The notes beneath the pieces are model-generated. The model was not told the DNA's origin. It ran no database searches and worked only from the letters and a program-made list of their open reading frames with translations. From contig CACZOS010000298.1 in assembly GCA_902782815.1 (NCBI GenBank), positions 1 to 5,070 of the forward strand: DNA of 5,070 bases, written 5' to 3'. Positions 4,335 to 5,070 of the stretch are shown piece by piece (position 1 is the first letter of the stretch; each line of letters starts with the position of its first letter). Source of the stretch: an uncultured Lachnospiraceae bacterium (GTDB taxonomy: Bacteria > Bacillota > Clostridia > Lachnospirales > Lachnospiraceae). A program made the position numbers and the translations under genes.

Positions 4335-5070
4335 ATGATCAAAGAGGCGATTGTGAAGATTGTCAGCAAAGAAGATCTGACTTATGACGAGGCGTATACC
4401 GTTATGAATGAGATCATGAGCGGGGAGACCAGCGCCACCCAGAACGCTGCTTTTCTGGCCGCTCTTTCCACAAAAAGCGCCAGGGCGGAAACCACCGATG
4501 AGATTGCCGGCTGTGCCGCGGCCATGCGTGCCCATGCCACCAAGGTGGAGACAGGCATGGAGCTTTTTGAGATCGTCGGAACAGGGGGAGATAATGCCCA
4601 CAGCTTCAACATCTCCACCACTTCAGCCATCGTGGCGGCAGCCGGGGGAATGAAAGTGGGAAAACACGGAAACCGGGCAGCCTCTTCCCAGTGCGGTACC
4701 GCGGACTGTCTGGAAGTCCTGGGGGTGAATATCCGGCAAAGTCCGGCCAAATGCATTGAACTGCTGCGGGAAGTGGGGATGTGTTTCTTCTTTGCCCAGC
4801 AGTATCATACTTCCATGAAATATGTGGGTGCCATCCGGAGAGAACTGGGATTCCGCACGGTTTTCAATATCCTCGGGCCTCTGACCAATCCGGGCATGCC
4901 GGTAATGCAGATCCTTGGTGTTTATGATGACTATCTGGCTGAGCCTCTGGCCCGTGTTCTGGTCAGCCTTGGGGTGAAGCGGGGAATGGTGGTTTACGGA
5001 CAGGATAAGCTGGACGAGATTTCCCTAAGTTCCCCCACAACCATCTGTGAAATCAAGGACGGCTGGTATC
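4335..5070 (+). CDS. trpD: Anthranilate phosphoribosyltransferase, N-terminal part (cut by window edge)
   Basis: TrpD transfers a phosphoribosyl group from PRPP to anthranilate, the second committed step of tryptophan synthesis, in the cytoplasm. The first 245 residues of an expected 330-345 are visible, with no stop codon before the right edge. The helical N-terminal domain (1-75) is followed by the PRPP-binding loop GTGGD (82-86), FNIST (91-95), the KHGNRAASS motif (110-118), the anthranilate-site stretch [20 protein letters not shown] (151-170), NILGPLTNP (178-186) and the metal-binding pair D227-E228. The residue after GTGGD is Asn87 rather than the usual Gly or small residue, a mild oddity. 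The start ATG has a near-perfect Shine-Dalgarno AAGGAGGT (4320-4327). The nearer ATG at 4328 runs straight into TAA and is not used. It follows the tRNA-Trp T-box directly, so it is the first gene of this trp unit, ahead of any trpE or trpG. Confidence 0.95.
   Translation, partial: MIKEAIVKIVSKEDLTYDEAYTVMNEIMSGETSATQNAAFLAALSTKSARAETTDEIAGCAAAMRAHATKVETGMELFEIVGTGGDNAHSFNISTTSAIVAAAGGMKVGKHGNRAASSQCGTADCLEVLGVNIRQSPAKCIELLREVGMCFFFAQQYHTSMKYVGAIRRELGFRTVFNILGPLTNPGMPVMQILGVYDDYLAEPLARVLVSLGVKRGMVVYGQDKLDEISLSSPTTICEIKDGWY

Noticed and set aside
4257..4756. Minus-strand open frames (114 and 124 codons) opposite trpD
   Set aside because: They are antisense to a well-supported TrpD and are shadows of it.

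Overview
The window looks like chromosomal DNA from an anaerobic, low-to-middle GC Gram-positive of the Clostridia, probably Lachnospiraceae-like. This rests on strong AGGAGG-type ribosome binding sites, a tryptophan T-box leader, a clostridial short-chain flavodoxin, and DUF3793 and DUF2325 proteins. The taxon is inferred from gene families, not from a marker gene.

Left part (1-1330, minus strand): a three-gene operon runs leftward in the order DUF3793 protein, flavodoxin, DUF2325 protein (cut by the window edge). Its promoter (TTGACA, 17 bp, TATATT) is followed directly by a palindrome of the DtxR/IdeR/MntR type. This suggests repression by a metal-sensing regulator and a role in iron-limited redox metabolism, with flavodoxin replacing ferredoxin. 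A long hairpin with a T tract lies between flavodoxin and the DUF2325 gene and may lower expression of the latter.

Middle part (1440-2967, plus strand): two tandem paralogous genes encode EutL-like trimeric bacterial microcompartment (BMC-T) shell proteins of 217 and 218 residues. They have their own extended -10 promoter and a strong terminator. No ethanolamine, propanediol or other enzyme gene adjoins them, so they look like a stand-alone two-gene shell operon. This is the most unusual item in the window. Both proteins have lost the Glu that in EutL helps bind ethanolamine at the pore.

Right-middle part (2970-3904, plus strand): a single gene encodes a seven-helix membrane protein of the YccA/Bax inhibitor-1 family. 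Its promoter carries a hexamer-N5-hexamer direct repeat typical of OmpR-family response regulator sites.

Right part (3905-5070, plus strand): a promoter lies within a perfect 12-bp inverted repeat, followed by a complete T-box leader with a UGG (Trp) specifier and an intrinsic terminator. Then comes trpD (anthranilate phosphoribosyltransferase), cut by the right edge. The T-box senses uncharged tRNA-Trp, and the inverted repeat suggests a second, protein-based control at the same promoter. No mobile elements, CRISPR arrays, tRNA or rRNA genes were seen.
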